DNA of 64,000 nucleotides from Sinobacterium caligoides (GTDB taxonomy: Bacteria > Pseudomonadota > Gammaproteobacteria > Pseudomonadales > Sinobacteriaceae). Under the pieces are notes generated by a model. The model did not search any database. It saw only the letters and a list, made by a program, of their open reading frames with translations, and was not told where the DNA came from. Positions within the stretch are counted from its first letter, which is position 1. Every line of letters starts with the position of its first letter. Positions 1 through 8,970 of this stretch are shown here, one piece after another. The stretch is from assembly GCF_003752585.1 (NCBI RefSeq), contig NZ_RKHR01000003.1, positions 1,364,001-1,428,000 on the forward strand, in the 5' to 3' direction. A program made the position numbers and the translations under genes.

Positions 1-1040
1 GATTCAATAAGCCAGGCTATGTTAACAATATCAGCTTCAACAATGGCTACCTGTACGTCGACTCAGATATTCATATCCTCAGTCACCAGCCTAGACGACC
101 AAGTAATAAAATAATGGCCGTATTTCGCGAGGAAGATGATCATTTCGAATACCTCTATAGCATCAATTTAGGTGCTAGCTATCAAACCTATTTAGACAAT
201 GACCAGCTGCTCATTTTTAATCATTACAGCTATGACATTATTGACTTTAGCGAACCTGAATCCCCCTCCTACCACCTTAAGGACATTGAATACGGTTCAC
301 CATTTGATGAGCAAGGGCCAAGAGGATCATTCCCCACTTCCTATGATTTATTCCGAGTTGGAAATTACCTTCTAGGCAGCGATTCCTTTGCCAGGGGCTT
401 CGCCTATGATATCAGTGACTTTAGCCGAATATTTGAAAGCAGTTACCTTGAGGGCCCCAAACACTCACGAGAAACCGCCGTTTGGAATAACGTATTATAT
501 TCACTCGAGACCCACTCATTCATGGAGCAGGATACGAACAACAAGCTTCGCCACTTCCGTATTGATGAAAACGGCCATTATAAAACTGAGGGCTCGTTAG
601 ATACTACTCACAATTTAGAATACATGACTGCTGGCGATGGCTTCATCTATGCAGCCAGTGACGACTACCTACTTCGATATGATATTCTGCCTTCCGGCGC
701 GCCTAGCGCAAACTATAGGCTCTATTCAGCCTACAATCTCTTTGCTAACCACAATGGAGCACTCACCGGTATCGATAATTTAAATCACGATGGCGATTAC
801 CTCTATGTTGCCAACCATTCGTATTCTATTGTAATCAACACACAACTAAGCATATTCAGCAATCCTAACGATATGAACTCAGCTTGCCACATCCCTATTG
901 AAGCTGAACATCAGGGCTTAATCTATACAGAGTTTGCAAAGGAGGTTTTACGACTTGATAATACTCTTGTGGTTGGCGGGGCACTAGGACTTGAATTCCA
1001 CAAACTAAGCGATTACGGCTGCCCTAACACATCAAATTAG
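1..1040 (+). CDS. Beta-propeller-like protein, 5' end outside window
   Basis: The frame is open from base 3 of the window through the first ATG at 114, with sequence of the same character (NNGYLYVDSD just before that ATG), so the gene starts upstream of the window. The visible part repeats a pattern of short beta strands such as GYLYV, NVLYSLE, DGFIYAASDDYLLRYD and DYLYVANHSYSIVIN. This resembles LVIVD/beta-propeller repeat proteins, often secreted. No catalytic motif is visible. A 13-bp stem-loop follows the stop. The fold assignment is inferred from repeat rhythm only and the function is unknown. Confidence 0.6.
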   Translation, partial: FNKPGYVNNISFNNGYLYVDSDIHILSHQPRRPSNKIMAVFREEDDHFEYLYSINLGASYQTYLDNDQLLIFNHYSYDIIDFSEPESPSYHLKDIEYGSPFDEQGPRGSFPTSYDLFRVGNYLLGSDSFARGFAYDISDFSRIFESSYLEGPKHSRETAVWNNVLYSLETHSFMEQDTNNKLRHFRIDENGHYKTEGSLDTTHNLEYMTAGDGFIYAASDDYLLRYDILPSGAPSANYRLYSAYNLFANHNGALTGIDNLNHDGDYLYVANHSYSIVINTQLSIFSNPNDMNSACHIPIEAEHQGLIYTEFAKEVLRLDNTLVVGGALGLEFHKLSDYGCPNTSN

Positions 1041-1076
1041 CTTCGATGTGATATCAGGAAATACTCACTGCACATT

Positions 1077-1107
1077 AGAGGCTAAAACGCATTTCGTTTC
1101 AGCCTCT
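1077..1107 (+). terminator. Stem-loop after the beta-propeller gene
   Basis: Arms AGAGGCTAAAACG and CGTTTCAGCCTCT pair over 13 positions with one mismatch around a 5-nt loop. There is no clean T-tract directly after it, so it is a possible rather than classical intrinsic terminator. The rest of 1041-1325 shows no gene that I can support. Confidence 0.4.
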
Positions 1108-1325
1108 CAGCATTACCCTTTTACTAGACGGGACAACTAAACCAGCAACAACACTAGTCGATGAGGCTACTGGTAACAACCATGGAAGGCTTAGTTATCT
1201 TGCTCTAGAAAGTGTTGAACAATGAACACCACCATGACAGTGCGTACTTCTACAAGGATGATTTTCTCTGAGTTCCTTGTCAGCATAGGTCTATGACTGA
1301 CTTTATTCTTCTAACAAATGGACCA

Positions 1326-1594
1326 AATAACTGTGGTTGTCTAAGTTATATTTTATAAACGCGATTCCACCCATTCACGACGATGCTCATAATCCTTACC
1401 ATCATAAGGATCAACACCACAGAGAAAGGCACGGCGCACACAGCGAGAAACACAGTGATAATACGGCGTATCACTGATACTGACTAAATTCTTACGGGCT
1501 GTCGGCATTTTGAGCCCCCCTCTAAAGCTTGTAGATTAAAGCTTAGAGGAGGATGCTGGGTTGGCAAATAACTGTGGGTGTCTAAGTTATTTTT
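1326..1594 (-). mobile_element. Internally deleted Y1-transposase (IS200/REP-type) element
   Basis: Near-identical copies of a roughly 24-bp sequence (AACTGTGGKTGTCTAAGTTAT core, one internal difference) lie at about 1328-1350 and 1568-1590 in the same orientation. Between them are the first 51 codons of a Y1-type transposase and a GC-rich inverted repeat (about 1517-1551) just upstream of its start. This looks like a short non-autonomous derivative that kept both ends but lost the catalytic part of the transposase. The family assignment is from memory of REP-associated transposases. Confidence 0.5.
1353..1508 (-). pseudogene. Truncated REP-associated Y1 transposase, N-terminal 51 aa
   Basis: Starts at ATG 1508 behind a GAGGGG-type ribosome site and reads [20 protein letters not shown], then [11 protein letters not shown] and [11 protein letters not shown] before a TAA. 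This is the characteristic N-terminus of REP-associated tyrosine (Y1) transposases, which cut single-stranded DNA. The HUH motif and catalytic tyrosine of the full protein (normally several hundred residues) are absent, because the frame stops right at the flanking 24-bp repeat. It cannot be an active transposase. The product is too short for most gene callers and likely to be missed. Confidence 0.6.
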
Positions 1595-1608
1595 GACGCT
1601 GAATCCCC

Positions 1609-2052
1609 CTACTGCACAAAATAATCATATTCGGCTTGTAACTTCTGGTCCGACCAAGAAGCATAGCATGCCCCCTTATAATCAATATCGTAAATCATAT
1701 CTACACCAGTATCATGAGGCCTCAGCGCAGAAAATAACTCCTGATAGTGACTACAATCACTCGGATAAAAAATCACCTGCATAAGTCGATCATCAAAAAA
1801 AGTTATCAACATTAGACCCATAGCATCGCCAGAAAGCTGATAGTCATCACGACGATACTGCTGAAGTCTTGCTTCATTTATTTCATTAGCAACCTTTTTA
1901 AACTTTGGATTTTCAATTTCAAATTTCCCCGAAGACTGATAGCTCTTAAAATTCAAAAAAATATTTCTTTCTTTCTCGACACCACTATGCTCCGAACACG
2001 AAGCGCAAAGCGACATAAAAACAAAGAAAATATATCTACCAAAACTATTCAT
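1609..2052 (-). CDS. Putative lipoprotein, candidate immunity protein for the Rhs toxin
   Basis: 147 residues. The N-terminus has a short positive start, a hydrophobic stretch and cysteines (FVFMSLCASCSE) that fit a lipoprotein signal peptide, although the lipobox is not perfect. I recognise no domain in the rest. The start codon lies only 2 nt after the stop of the Rhs core gene on the same strand, so the two are almost certainly co-translated. A small gene in this position is the usual place for an Rhs immunity gene. If it is a lipoprotein, the toxin would be neutralised in the periplasm. The low GC content matches the Rhs variable tip rather than the core. Confidence 0.55.
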   Translation of the reverse strand: MNSFGRYIFFVFMSLCASCSEHSGVEKERNIFLNFKSYQSSGKFEIENPKFKKVANEINEARLQQYRRDDYQLSGDAMGLMLITFFDDRLMQVIFYPSDCSHYQELFSALRPHDTGVDMIYDIDYKGACYASWSDQKLQAEYDYFVQ

Positions 2053-2054
2053 AA

Positions 2055-4835
2055 TTAATCCCAGTAACCATTTCCAAACCCAAAAGACCCTCCAGTACCA
2101 TTACCAGAATCAAGAACATCATTTTTTAAATACTTCATGCAGTTGCCTGCACATGATCCAGAATCATTTGCAGCGGCACTACCACACGAGTTATTCCACT
2201 GGTCCATATTCTTTTCTCTTTGATTTTGGTTTCTTAACCAATCTCCCCTTTTTTCATTCGCATCGCCAGTCAACCAAGCAACAAAAGTTCCGTTTTCACG
2301 CGTAGACTCACAAGATGCTAAACAGTGCCTGTAAGCATCTGCTCGACCATTCCAGTGCCCATCATTTCTATTTGGAAACTTTCTTTTTGTGTCGTTAACA
2401 GCATCATCATAAATATCTCCCGGCCACCTCAATAATCCATACGGATCCACATACCCCAGCGGATTCCCCCCCACATACCCATAGGTGTTAATCCCGCCAG
2501 CTAAGCCTATCGGATCCGACTGCAAATAGCGCCCCAAACTTGGGTCATAATCCCGATAGTAATTATAGAAGAACGGGGACTCGCCGGTTTGCAGCTGGCC
2601 GGCGAAGCGTAGGTGCACGTCGGTGTCGATGCCGTCAGCATCTGGGTCGCGCTGTGGCGGCGTGCTGCCAAAGGCATCGCTGTTCCAGCGCCAGACCACC
2701 CGCTGCTCGGCATCAGTGGCCAGCCGCGGTGTGTGCAGTTGATCGGTGTGCAAATACAGCAACGACTCTGCGACCGTAGCGCCGTCGGCATTATAATCCC
2801 GGCGCACCTGCGCCACCGGAATGGTGCCGAGGTAGATGTAGTCGGTCTGTTGATCGATAAAGTCAAAACCCAACGAGAGTCGGCTCTCACTGAGGTATTG
2901 TCCGCCCTGGGTATAGTGCAAAGAACGCTGCCGCCCCACCCCGTCAACCTCGCCGTAGGCAATCACCCGCTGACCGATGGCGTTATAGGCGTAGCCGCCG
3001 AGCCAAGCGCCGTCTTTAGCGTAGGTAACCAGGCGATTATTATCGTTGTAGTAAAAAGTCTGATCAGCGCCATAGCCGATAATATTACCCGTCGCATCGT
3101 AGCTGATCGCCTGCTCACCCTTGCTTAGCAGGCGGTTACTGGCCGGGCTATAGCTGAGCGTGGTCAGCGTGCTCTGGTTCGGCTTCTGCCACTGCTGATG
3201 AGTTAGGCGGTTGCCGGCTTGATCGTAGCTAAACGCCTCTCCCGCTTGCTCGGCACTCAGATCGTCCTCTTGATCCCAGGTCAAACGATTCATCATGTCA
3301 TAGCTAAGATAGCGCGTCGGGGTGATATCTAAGCTGTCAATAATCGCGCTGATATTCCCGTTGCCGTCATAGCGATATTCACTGGCGCGCAGTGGATTGT
3401 CGCCGCTGGTGGTCACCGCGGTCATCTGACCATCCAGATCATAAACATATTGCTGGCTCACGCCATTGCCAAAGCTCAACGAGGCAACACCGCCAAAGGG
3501 CTGGTACTGAATATCGCTGACCAGCGTTTGCGGCACCGCCGCCGCGCTCGCCTGCATACTGATCTCTATCACCCGCCCCACATCGTCATATTGGTAGTAG
3601 ACGATACGCCCGGAAGGGTAGTTGATACTGACGATATTCCCCGACAAGTCGTAGTGATAAGCGGTGCTGAAGTGCCAGCGGTTATCGAGAGTCTCAGTCA
3701 GAGTCTGCAGCCGCCCCTGGTAATCGTACTGTCTATCACTCGTGGCAACACCGTTACTAAACCCTGTCAGCTGACCGATGCCGTTACTGCCCTGGTCGTA
3801 ACTAAACTGTGCGTCGGCATAGCTATTTTCAGGGTAGCTTTGCGCTAACAAACGATTCAACGCATCGTACTGGTACTGCACCACGACACCACGGGCGTCG
3901 GTTTTTTCGATCAGGTTGTCGGCACTGTCATAGACGTACTGCGTATCGCCGGTATCCGGGCTGCTGATCAATTGCAGCTGGCCATCCATGTAATGGTAGC
4001 CTGTGATCGCCCCGTTGGCCGCCGTCACTTGAGTGAGCCGATTATCGCCATCGTAGGCAAACTGCTCCACCCCTTGGTCAGGGTGCAGCGAAGAGATGAG
4101 TCGACCAAGGGCATCGTAGGTGTTCGTCGTGGTGCCCCCCAGAGCCTCGACACTTTCTATGCGGTTGCCATTGAGATCGTAGCGCACTTGCTGCTCTTGC
4201 CCCTTAGCACCGACCACTGTAATTAAGCGGCTGAGTTCATCATAAACGCGTTGCTGCTGAGCGGTGATGGTGCCAGAGGCATCGACTACCGTGCGGCTGA
4301 GCAGGTTGCCGGCGTCATCGAGCACCAGATCGATGCGCTCACCAACATGATTAAACACGCCGACCATGCGGCGCGCCTGATCATAGATATAGTCGAGCCG
4401 TTCACCGCTAGGCAGCGTCACCTGCTCGATATCGCCCTCTGCATTGTATTGATAGCTGGTCACAGCATCAAGGCTGCGGTCACCACCGGGCGCCACTACG
4501 GTCGTCGAGGTCAGCCGGCCATTGAGGTCATAGCTCATGCGAGTCTCGACACCATTGGCATCGATATACCGCTCCAGCAAACCACGCCAATCGTGGCTGA
4601 AAAACTGCGTATGACCTAACGCATTTGTCATGGAGGCGAGGTGACCGCGCTCATCGTAGCTGTAGCTAGTGATATCGCTGACATCGGTGCGTGCACCATC
4701 GACCTCGATCAGCTGACCCTGCGCGTTATATTGGTAGCTCTGGATAGTCTGCGCGATACTGCCGCTGGCGTAACTGATGCTAACGGCAATCAACGCAGAG
4801 AGTGTTTTTAGGCGAGATTTCATTATGCTATTCAT
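2055..4835 (-). CDS. Rhs core protein with C-terminal toxin domain
   Basis: 926 residues. An N-terminal signal peptide (hydrophobic stretch ending near ASGSIAQ) is followed by some 20 YD repeats (YDxxGxL/N type). The Rhs-associated core then ends at about residue 800 with the hallmark GRYLQSDPIGLAGGINTYGY and VDPYGL. These repeats build the hollow shell that encloses a toxin. The last ~124 residues are a different, AT-rich tip containing GRADAYRHCLASC, AWLTGDANE and MDQWNNSCG. The pattern resembles the DUF6973 family seen on bacterial toxins (from memory, moderate confidence). The likely immunity gene is directly downstream. No N-terminal plug domain is present; that part is encoded separately upstream (4884-6377). 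Confidence 0.85.
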   Translation of the reverse strand: MNSIMKSRLKTLSALIAVSISYASGSIAQTIQSYQYNAQGQLIEVDGARTDVSDITSYSYDERGHLASMTNALGHTQFFSHDWRGLLERYIDANGVETRMSYDLNGRLTSTTVVAPGGDRSLDAVTSYQYNAEGDIEQVTLPSGERLDYIYDQARRMVGVFNHVGERIDLVLDDAGNLLSRTVVDASGTITAQQQRVYDELSRLITVVGAKGQEQQVRYDLNGNRIESVEALGGTTTNTYDALGRLISSLHPDQGVEQFAYDGDNRLTQVTAANGAITGYHYMDGQLQLISSPDTGDTQYVYDSADNLIEKTDARGVVVQYQYDALNRLLAQSYPENSYADAQFSYDQGSNGIGQLTGFSNGVATSDRQYDYQGRLQTLTETLDNRWHFSTAYHYDLSGNIVSINYPSGRIVYYQYDDVGRVIEISMQASAAAVPQTLVSDIQYQPFGGVASLSFGNGVSQQYVYDLDGQMTAVTTSGDNPLRASEYRYDGNGNISAIIDSLDITPTRYLSYDMMNRLTWDQEDDLSAEQAGEAFSYDQAGNRLTHQQWQKPNQSTLTTLSYSPASNRLLSKGEQAISYDATGNIIGYGADQTFYYNDNNRLVTYAKDGAWLGGYAYNAIGQRVIAYGEVDGVGRQRSLHYTQGGQYLSESRLSLGFDFIDQQTDYIYLGTIPVAQVRRDYNADGATVAESLLYLHTDQLHTPRLATDAEQRVVWRWNSDAFGSTPPQRDPDADGIDTDVHLRFAGQLQTGESPFFYNYYRDYDPSLGRYLQSDPIGLAGGINTYGYVGGNPLGYVDPYGLLRWPGDIYDDAVNDTKRKFPNRNDGHWNGRADAYRHCLASCESTRENGTFVAWLTGDANEKRGDWLRNQNQREKNMDQWNNSCGSAAANDSGSCAGNCMKYLKNDVLDSGNGTGGSFGFGNGYWD

Positions 4836-4883
4836 CCAAATTTTTTACTAATTTTCGTTATTTTTTTATTCGCTAACGCCAGC

Positions 4884-6377
4884 TTACTGGCGCACGGTTT
4901 GCAGCAGCAGGCCGTTGTCGTCGTAGTGGTAGTCGGTGCTGCCGGTCGGCGTGGTGATGCGTATTGGCAAACTCAAATCGGGGTGCCAGTCGGTGCTGAT
5001 GATCTGTTGCGCCGGTGTGCCCTCGGCTTGAATGCGCCGGGTCTCTAGGCCACGCTCGTTGTATTCGTAGCGCGTCACCACACCCTGCCAATCGGTTTTA
5101 GTGGCGAGTAAGCCGCTGTCGGTATAGGTGTAGGCTTTGTTCGCCGCCGCGCAGTTGGCCGACGCGTGGCCGCTGACCGACACCACTTTGTTGCGGCCCT
5201 GAATAGCCTCAAACTGGTAGGTGGTCTGTTTGCCTAACGCGTTAGTGACGGTGGTAGCGAAGGCAGCATCGTCAAACGCTAAGCTGACCTTATCGGCACC
5301 GCCGGCGTGTTCGGAGCTGATCGCCCGACCTTGATCATCGTAAGCCCAGGTAGCGTAGCGCACCCCGCGGCGGTCGGTGATACCGGTTAAGGCGTTGGGG
5401 AAACGGCTGTCTTCATAGTGGTAGGTGGTGACGGTGTCGTCGGGGTAGCTGACGGTGGTGAGGTTGGCGTTAGCATCGTAGCGGTAGCGGTAACTCAAAC
5501 CGGCGTCAGCGGTAATCGCTGTCACGCGATGATTGCTGCTGAATTGATAGCTTAAGCTGTCGCCCTGCTGATTACGGACATGGCTTAACAGACCGTTTTC
5601 ATAGTGGTAATGCAGTGTATTGCCCGCACGATCACCGATAGTCTGAAGCCTGCCGGTCGCGTCAAAAAGGTAGTGACGCGCGCCATCATCGAGCCGCCAG
5701 CCAGTCCCCGCCTGCTCGCTCAAACGCACACTCGGCTGGCTCGGCAGCTGCCACCGGCCATCGAGCTTGCGGAAGGATAACCCCTTGCCCTGTGCATCGC
5801 TCCAAATAATGTCGCTTTCGCCGATGACCAGTGTAATTTGATGGTTAAAGCGCCAGCCGCGCAGCTGGCTGTTATAGGCCCGTGCAATAGTCAGCGGCAG
5901 CGTCGCCTGGTTAGAGTAGTCCATCATCGATTCGAACTTATTACCAGAGCTAATCGCGATCGGATTCCCCGCCGTCGGGTTTACACACGACCCGGCACCC
6001 GTGTTGGGCGCAGGACAGAAGGCGTTTGCCGCATAGTCAGCAGCGTCTTGGCAGGCATCGGAGGGGTTTTTGTCAGGGCAGGCATCACCGAAGCTTGTTA
6101 GGCATGGGTCAGGCTCGACGCACGCCTCAACCGAAGGATCCCAAGACTCAGATCCAGAACATGGGGAATCATCAGGACTTTCAGAAACGTAATAATGACA
6201 ATAATTAAAAGTACTGGTTGGCTCAAACCTGATAGCAATTACGTCTTTACGCTTCAAAATATTGTTACAATCAATTCGATTGTAATAAACAGGTGACGCC
6301 CTTACGGACACCGTCCAGTAGCCCGCACTCGCAGACATAGACGACATCAACAAAAGAACCATCAACAAATAACGCAT
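4884..6377 (-). CDS. Secreted Rhs N-terminal module (DUF6531 plus YD repeats), copy 1
   Basis: I place the start at ATG 6377 because it has an AGAGGGG ribosome site and opens a signal peptide (MRYLLMVLLLMSSMSASAG); the frame also runs upstream to 6482. A cysteine-rich variable segment of about 75 residues follows, then a conserved segment with CPDKNPSDACQDAADYA. Next comes the DUF6531 Rhs entry motif (GNPIAISSGNKFESMMDYS) and about ten YD repeats, ending abruptly at NGLLLQTVRQ. No core or toxin is present. The next gene downstream (2055-4835) supplies those with its own signal peptide, so the two chains may assemble into one shell. Confidence 0.8.
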   Translation of the reverse strand: MRYLLMVLLLMSSMSASAGYWTVSVRASPVYYNRIDCNNILKRKDVIAIRFEPTSTFNYCHYYVSESPDDSPCSGSESWDPSVEACVEPDPCLTSFGDACPDKNPSDACQDAADYAANAFCPAPNTGAGSCVNPTAGNPIAISSGNKFESMMDYSNQATLPLTIARAYNSQLRGWRFNHQITLVIGESDIIWSDAQGKGLSFRKLDGRWQLPSQPSVRLSEQAGTGWRLDDGARHYLFDATGRLQTIGDRAGNTLHYHYENGLLSHVRNQQGDSLSYQFSSNHRVTAITADAGLSYRYRYDANANLTTVSYPDDTVTTYHYEDSRFPNALTGITDRRGVRYATWAYDDQGRAISSEHAGGADKVSLAFDDAAFATTVTNALGKQTTYQFEAIQGRNKVVSVSGHASANCAAANKAYTYTDSGLLATKTDWQGVVTRYEYNERGLETRRIQAEGTPAQQIISTDWHPDLSLPIRITTPTGSTDYHYDDNGLLLQTVRQ

Positions 6378-6524
6378 CCCTACCCCTCTCAAAGAGAATC
6401 GCCGGCCACCGATATTATGACGCACCTTATCGGCTGCTACACAACGCTGACCAAAACGCTCTCGCTCTTCTATTATTTTCATTTTATTTAATCTTTTTTT
6501 ATCGTTAATTATGTTTTTTTCAGC

Positions 6525-8063
6525 TTACTGGCGCACGGTTTGCAGCAGCAGGCCGTTGTCGTCGTAGTGGTAGTCGGTGCTGCCGGTCGGCGTGGTGACG
6601 CGCATAGGCAAACTCAAACTGGGATGCCAGTCGGTGCTGATGATCTGTTGCGCCGGTGTGCCCTCGGCTTGAATGCGCCGGGTCTCTAAGCCACGCTCGT
6701 TGTATTCGTAGCGCGTCACCACGCCCTGCCAATCGGTTTTAGTGGCGAGTAAACCACTGTCGGTGTAGGTATAGGCTTTGTTCGCTGCGGCGCAGTTGGC
6801 CGACGCGTGGCCGCTGACCGACACCACTTTGTTGCGGCCCTGAATAGCCTCAAACTGGTAGGTAGTCTGCTTACCTAACGCGTTGGTGACGGTGGTAGCA
6901 AAGGCAGCATCGTCAAACGCTAAGCTGACCTTATCGGCACCGCCGGCGTGTTCGGAGCTGATCGCCCGGCCTTGATCATCGTAGGCCCAGGTAGCGTAGC
7001 GCACCCCGCGGCGGTCGGTGATACCGGTCAACGCGTTGGGGAAACGGCTGTCTTCGTAGTGGTAGGCGGTGACAGTATTATCGGGGTAGGTGACGGTGGT
7101 GAGGTTGGCGTTAGCATCGTAGCGGTAGCGGTAACTCAAACCGGCGTCAGCGGTAATCGCTGTCACGCGATGATTGCGACTGAAAGAATACCTTAAGCTG
7201 TCGCCCTGCTGATTACGGACATGGCTTAACAGACCGTTTACATAGTGGTAATGCAGCGTATTGCCCGCACGATCACCGATCGCCTGAAGCCTGCCGGTCG
7301 CGTCAAAAAGGTAGTGACGCGCGCCATCATCGAGCCGCCAGCCAGTCCCCGCCTGCTCGCTCAAACGCACACTCGGCTGGCTTGGCAGCTGCCACCGGCC
7401 ATCGAGCTTGCGGAAGGATAACCCCTTGCCCTGTGCATCGCTCCAAATAATCTCGCTTTCGCCGATGATCAGCGTAATTTGATGGTTAAAGCGCCAGCCG
7501 CGCAGCTGGCTGTTATAGGCCCGTGCAATTGTCAGCGGCAGCGTCGCCTGGTTAGAGTAGTCCATCATCGATTCGAACTTATTACCAGAGCTAATCGCGA
7601 TCGGATTCCCCGCCGTCGGGTTTGCACACGACCCGGCACCCGTGTTGGGCGCAGGACAGAAGGCGTTTGCGGCATAGTCAGCAGCGTCTTGGCAGGCATC
7701 GGAGGGGTTTTTGTCAGGGCATAAGTTACCGAAGCTAGTTAGTAGGCATCGGTCAGATGCTACACAACTCTCTGTCCAATGATCCCATGTGCCATCACCG
7801 GAGCAGGGATCATCAGTTGAATAGTCGCAATAGAAGTACCATTGCCGACCGTTACCATAATTACCAGAGCAATAGCCAGCATTCTCAGATAGTAATCGAA
7901 AACTAAATCGGTGATAAAATTCAACTTTCTCATAGTTAAAACACGAAGCCCGTCTTTCATCGAGAACACTATCACAAACATTACCTCTATGCCGCGTTTT
8001 CCAAATATCGCACAAAGAAAAAGAAGAATAAAAGACAATGAAAACAAACAATAAATAACGCAT
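6525..8063 (-). CDS. Secreted Rhs N-terminal module, tandem copy 2
   Basis: A tandem paralogue of the 4884-6377 gene, nearly identical from CPDKNPSDACQDAADYA to the terminal NGLLLQTVRQ. ATG 8063 opens its signal peptide (MRYLLFVFIVFYSSFSLC). The segment between signal peptide and conserved part differs almost completely from copy 1 (NVCDSVLDERRASCFNYEKV and CSGNYGNGRQWYFYCDYS), yet both end with a similar DPCSG..W....CV pattern. Variation at the N-terminus with a fixed C-terminus is the reverse of usual Rhs diversity. It may pair with the same downstream core. Function as a delivery or adaptor variant is inference. Confidence 0.75.
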   Translation of the reverse strand: MRYLLFVFIVFYSSFSLCDIWKTRHRGNVCDSVLDERRASCFNYEKVEFYHRFSFRLLSENAGYCSGNYGNGRQWYFYCDYSTDDPCSGDGTWDHWTESCVASDRCLLTSFGNLCPDKNPSDACQDAADYAANAFCPAPNTGAGSCANPTAGNPIAISSGNKFESMMDYSNQATLPLTIARAYNSQLRGWRFNHQITLIIGESEIIWSDAQGKGLSFRKLDGRWQLPSQPSVRLSEQAGTGWRLDDGARHYLFDATGRLQAIGDRAGNTLHYHYVNGLLSHVRNQQGDSLRYSFSRNHRVTAITADAGLSYRYRYDANANLTTVTYPDNTVTAYHYEDSRFPNALTGITDRRGVRYATWAYDDQGRAISSEHAGGADKVSLAFDDAAFATTVTNALGKQTTYQFEAIQGRNKVVSVSGHASANCAAANKAYTYTDSGLLATKTDWQGVVTRYEYNERGLETRRIQAEGTPAQQIISTDWHPSLSLPMRVTTPTGSTDYHYDDNGLLLQTVRQ

Positions 8064-8210
8064 CCCTACTCCGCCCCTCAGAAAAAACCGCCGACTGCTG
8101 ACACTATGAGATGCCTTGCCGGCTGCTACACAACGCTGATCAAAACACTCTCGCTCTTCTATTACTTTCATTTTTTAATCTTTTTTTATCGTTAATTATG
8201 TTTTTTCAGC

Positions 8211-8283
8211 TTACTGGCGAACGGTTTGCAGCAGCAGGCCGTTGTCTTCATCGTGGTAGTCGCTGCTGCCGGTTAGCGAAGAT
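8211..8283 (-). pseudogene. 3' stub of a third Rhs N-terminal module
   Basis: Reads GSSDYHDEDNGLLLQTVRQ and a stop, matching the last residues of both upstream modules with one changed residue in DYHYDDNG. Sequence beyond 8283 no longer matches. It is the scar of a lost third copy. Confidence 0.7.
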
Positions 8284-8652
8284 GTTCTTCAGCCTCTGGG
8301 CTTTCAATTTCCTTTTTCTTGGCTATCGCTCTGCAGCGCTTCTCGCAAACTACGATGACTGATAACTATAAAAACGGCAAAACACAGCCTGCACCCTACA
8401 ATAGGCAGACTATTGACTCGTCAACTTAATCAGCGTGAATGAAAAGCTACTCAGTGTCGCGTTATTTAACACCTGTTGCCTAGAAAGCCATTCATCCATA
8501 AACAACAAGAAAATTATTTTATTTCTTCGCGCAGACGATACAGTAAAGTTACGTTAGATTCTATGACAATTGTTTTGACAATAATTATTTAAGATGAGAT
8601 TCACATTACATTTTATCAACAATACTAGAAAGGCCTATTTATAGCCCGCTAT

Positions 8653-8710
8653 CTATTAAGGTCTTTAAGATAAAACTGGTCAGCCTATTCCACCCCATTT
8701 AGACACCAAT
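8653..8710 (-). pseudogene. Decayed 3' end of an Imm11-like immunity gene
   Basis: On the plus strand, ATTAAGGTCTTT and the bases up to CATTTAGACAC align with the 3' end of the prophage Imm11-like gene (about 10771-10823) at roughly 70 percent identity. A one-base deletion and stops disrupt the frame. It lies next to the Rhs remnants and outside the prophage, so it is a leftover of a former immunity gene related to the one the prophage carries. Confidence 0.5.
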
Positions 8711-8766
8711 ACTTTTAGACGCCAGCAACTTTAAATACCAACAATTTTAAACACCAACGCTTCGAC
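8703..8766. repeat. Degenerate 16-bp tandem repeat, four units
   Basis: Units read ACACCAATACTTTTAG, ACGCCAGCAACTTTAA, ATACCAACAATTTTAA and ACACCAACGCTTCGAC. The period is 16 bp and the shared pattern is AYRCCARYRAYTTTWA. The array overlaps the end of the decayed immunity remnant. Role unknown. Confidence 0.5.
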
Positions 8767-8970
8767 GGCAAAGCACAGAACATGCTTGAGAGCGCTGAGG
8801 GCGGGCCCGATGAAAAACTCGACATAACGCCGCTGATTTAAGTATGCTCGATCAAGCAAAATATGTAGTCTATCAATGGAACAATACAACAATAATAGCG
8901 AATGGTGATTATGAGGCGCACAAATTAGGTGCATACGGCCCGGAACACCTCTAACCATCACAGGCAGCTT

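Larger units (their letters stand above)
4880..8283 (-). repeat. Tandem duplication of the Rhs N-terminal module (two copies plus a stub)
   Basis: The string CAGCTTACTGGCG with adjoining sequence recurs at 4880, 6521 and 8207, giving units of about 1.64 and 1.69 kb. The noncoding DNA before each gene (CTCTCGCTCTTCTATTA.. followed by a T-rich stretch) is repeated as well. Differences concentrate in the ~230 bp after each signal peptide. The third unit retains only its last ~70 bp. Confidence 0.85.
8284..8970. other. Gene-poor stretch with decayed remnants
   Basis: I see no intact gene here. It holds the tail of a decayed Imm11-like gene (8653-8710, minus), a run of four degenerate 16-bp repeats (8703-8766) and, near the right end, the likely promoter region of the GNAT gene. 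Short frames on the minus strand between 8731 and 8988 have no recognisable product or ribosome site. Confidence 0.5.

Noticed and set aside
2540-4619. Several long plus-strand frames across the Rhs core
   Set aside because: They lie antisense to a clear YD-repeat gene and are a by-product of its repetitive GC-rich codons; no ribosome sites or recognisable domains.
4836-4883. Frameshift that split one Rhs gene in two
   Set aside because: The downstream gene has a complete signal peptide of its own and the upstream gene ends identically in both tandem copies, so the split is established rather than a recent break.
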